Shown here one piece after another: positions 5,291 to 5,781 of a stretch of DNA of 5,781 nt; position 1 is the stretch's first letter; every line of letters starts with the position of its first letter. The notes under the pieces were generated by a model that did no database searches, was not told the origin of the DNA, and saw only the letters and a program-made list of their open reading frames with translations. Position numbers and translations under genes: made by a program. Where the stretch lies: the NCBI GenBank assembly GCA_946886375.1, contig CAMPIL010000239.1, positions 1 through 5,781 of the forward strand, in the 5' to 3' direction. This DNA is from an uncultured Phycisphaerales bacterium (GTDB taxonomy: Bacteria > Planctomycetota > Phycisphaerae > Phycisphaerales > SM1A02).

Positions 5291-5755
5291 ATGGATCATA
5301 GCGCGTATTCGCATTGGCTCGACGCCGCCATCGAACAAGCCGAGAACTCCTGGCGCGAAGGCGGCATTCCCATCGGCTCGGTGCTGGTTGATCCCAGCCG
5401 CCGAGGCGGATGCGGCGAGGTCATCGCGCGCGGCCACAACATGCGCGTACAGTCCGGCGACCCCACCGCCCACGCCGAAGTCACCTGCATCCGCAACGCC
5501 GGGCGGCGACGCGACTGGCGCACGCTCACGCTGGTCTCCACGCTTTCGCCTTGCCCGATGTGCTCGGGCACTGCGATTCTTTTCAAGATTCCGCGCGTGA
5601 TCGTGGGCGAGAACCGCACCTTCGTGGGCGCGGAAGACTGGATGAAGCGCAACGGGGCCGAAGTCATCGTGCTGGATGATCCGCGATGTATTGCGCTGAT
5701 GCAGCGCATGCAGCGCGAGCGGCCGGACCTGTGGGCCGAGGACATCGGCGAATAG
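5291..5755 (+). CDS. Zinc-dependent cytosine deaminase, Fcy1-like
   Basis: The product, 154 residues, belongs to the cytidine/deoxycytidylate deaminase fold and most resembles yeast cytosine deaminase Fcy1, which converts cytosine to uracil and ammonia in pyrimidine salvage. Length is close to Fcy1 (158). The zinc and catalytic residues are His61-Ala-Glu63 and Cys88-Pro-Met-Cys91. Segments shared with Fcy1, recalled from memory, are EGG-PIG, RGHNMR (Asn50), TLSPC-MC, P-R-x-V-G-E-N with Phe111, and the C-terminal ERP-W-EDIGE (Trp148, Asp151). These include the residues that close over and hold the cytosine ring in yeast, so free cytosine is the favoured substrate over adenosine in tRNA or nucleosides. 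Most bacteria use the unrelated CodA amidohydrolase for this step. A related base or analogue as natural substrate is possible. The gene diverges from the phosphatase gene, with 40 bases between start codons, and no transporter or other salvage gene is visible nearby. Confidence 0.9.
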   Translation: MDHSAYSHWLDAAIEQAENSWREGGIPIGSVLVDPSRRGGCGEVIARGHNMRVQSGDPTAHAEVTCIRNAGRRRDWRTLTLVSTLSPCPMCSGTAILFKIPRVIVGENRTFVGAEDWMKRNGAEVIVLDDPRCIALMQRMQRERPDLWAEDIGE

Positions 5756-5781
5756 ACCGAGAACGCCGCAGCAGGCTCAAC

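Noticed and set aside
5296..5745. A 149-codon open frame on the - strand opposite the deaminase
   Set aside because: It is antisense to a strongly conserved gene, and its product is a low-complexity Ser/Arg mixture typical of shadows.

Overview
This window looks like chromosomal DNA from a planctomycete, probably Phycisphaerae-like. That is an inference from gene content: small membrane proteins with a C-x2-C-G-Y ... C-P-E-C-G zinc ribbon, a sigma factor fragment of the type abundant in Planctomycetota, and genes largely without Shine-Dalgarno sequences. The flanks (about 1-1350 and 3877-5781) are GC-rich and hold recognisable conserved genes. The middle (about 1400-3850) is clearly poorer in GC and holds fast-evolving small membrane genes plus a dead transposase piece.

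Left flank: the 3' part of a UDP-sugar 4-epimerase-type SDR gene enters from the left edge and overlaps by 38 bases the start of a DUF3175 gene (738-1052). On the opposite strand, 1096-1347 encodes little more than a sigma-70 region 4 helix-turn-helix, a probable remnant of an ECF sigma factor.

Middle: four genes lie head to tail on the + strand (1408, 1997, 2692 and 3504 to 3827). Each encodes one or more membrane segments and a four-cysteine zinc ribbon. The first three share the order two membrane helices, basic loop, zinc ribbon, then a short segment ending in Trp. They look like divergent relatives expanded in place. Between the second and third lies the C-terminal end of an IS5-type transposase, broken by an in-frame TGA. 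A long imperfect hairpin (3279-3384) lies within the unusual tail of the third gene. The function of this cluster is unknown; it is the least explained part of the window.

Right flank: a GAF plus PP2C/SpoIIE-type serine phosphatase (RsbU-like) is encoded on the - strand, tail to tail with the array. Forty bases away and diverging from it is a zinc-dependent cytosine deaminase closely resembling yeast Fcy1, with a good ribosome binding site. No partner-switching genes (anti-sigma kinase or STAS protein) are visible beside the phosphatase. I saw no tRNA, rRNA, CRISPR array, riboswitch of a known class or convincing rho-independent terminator.
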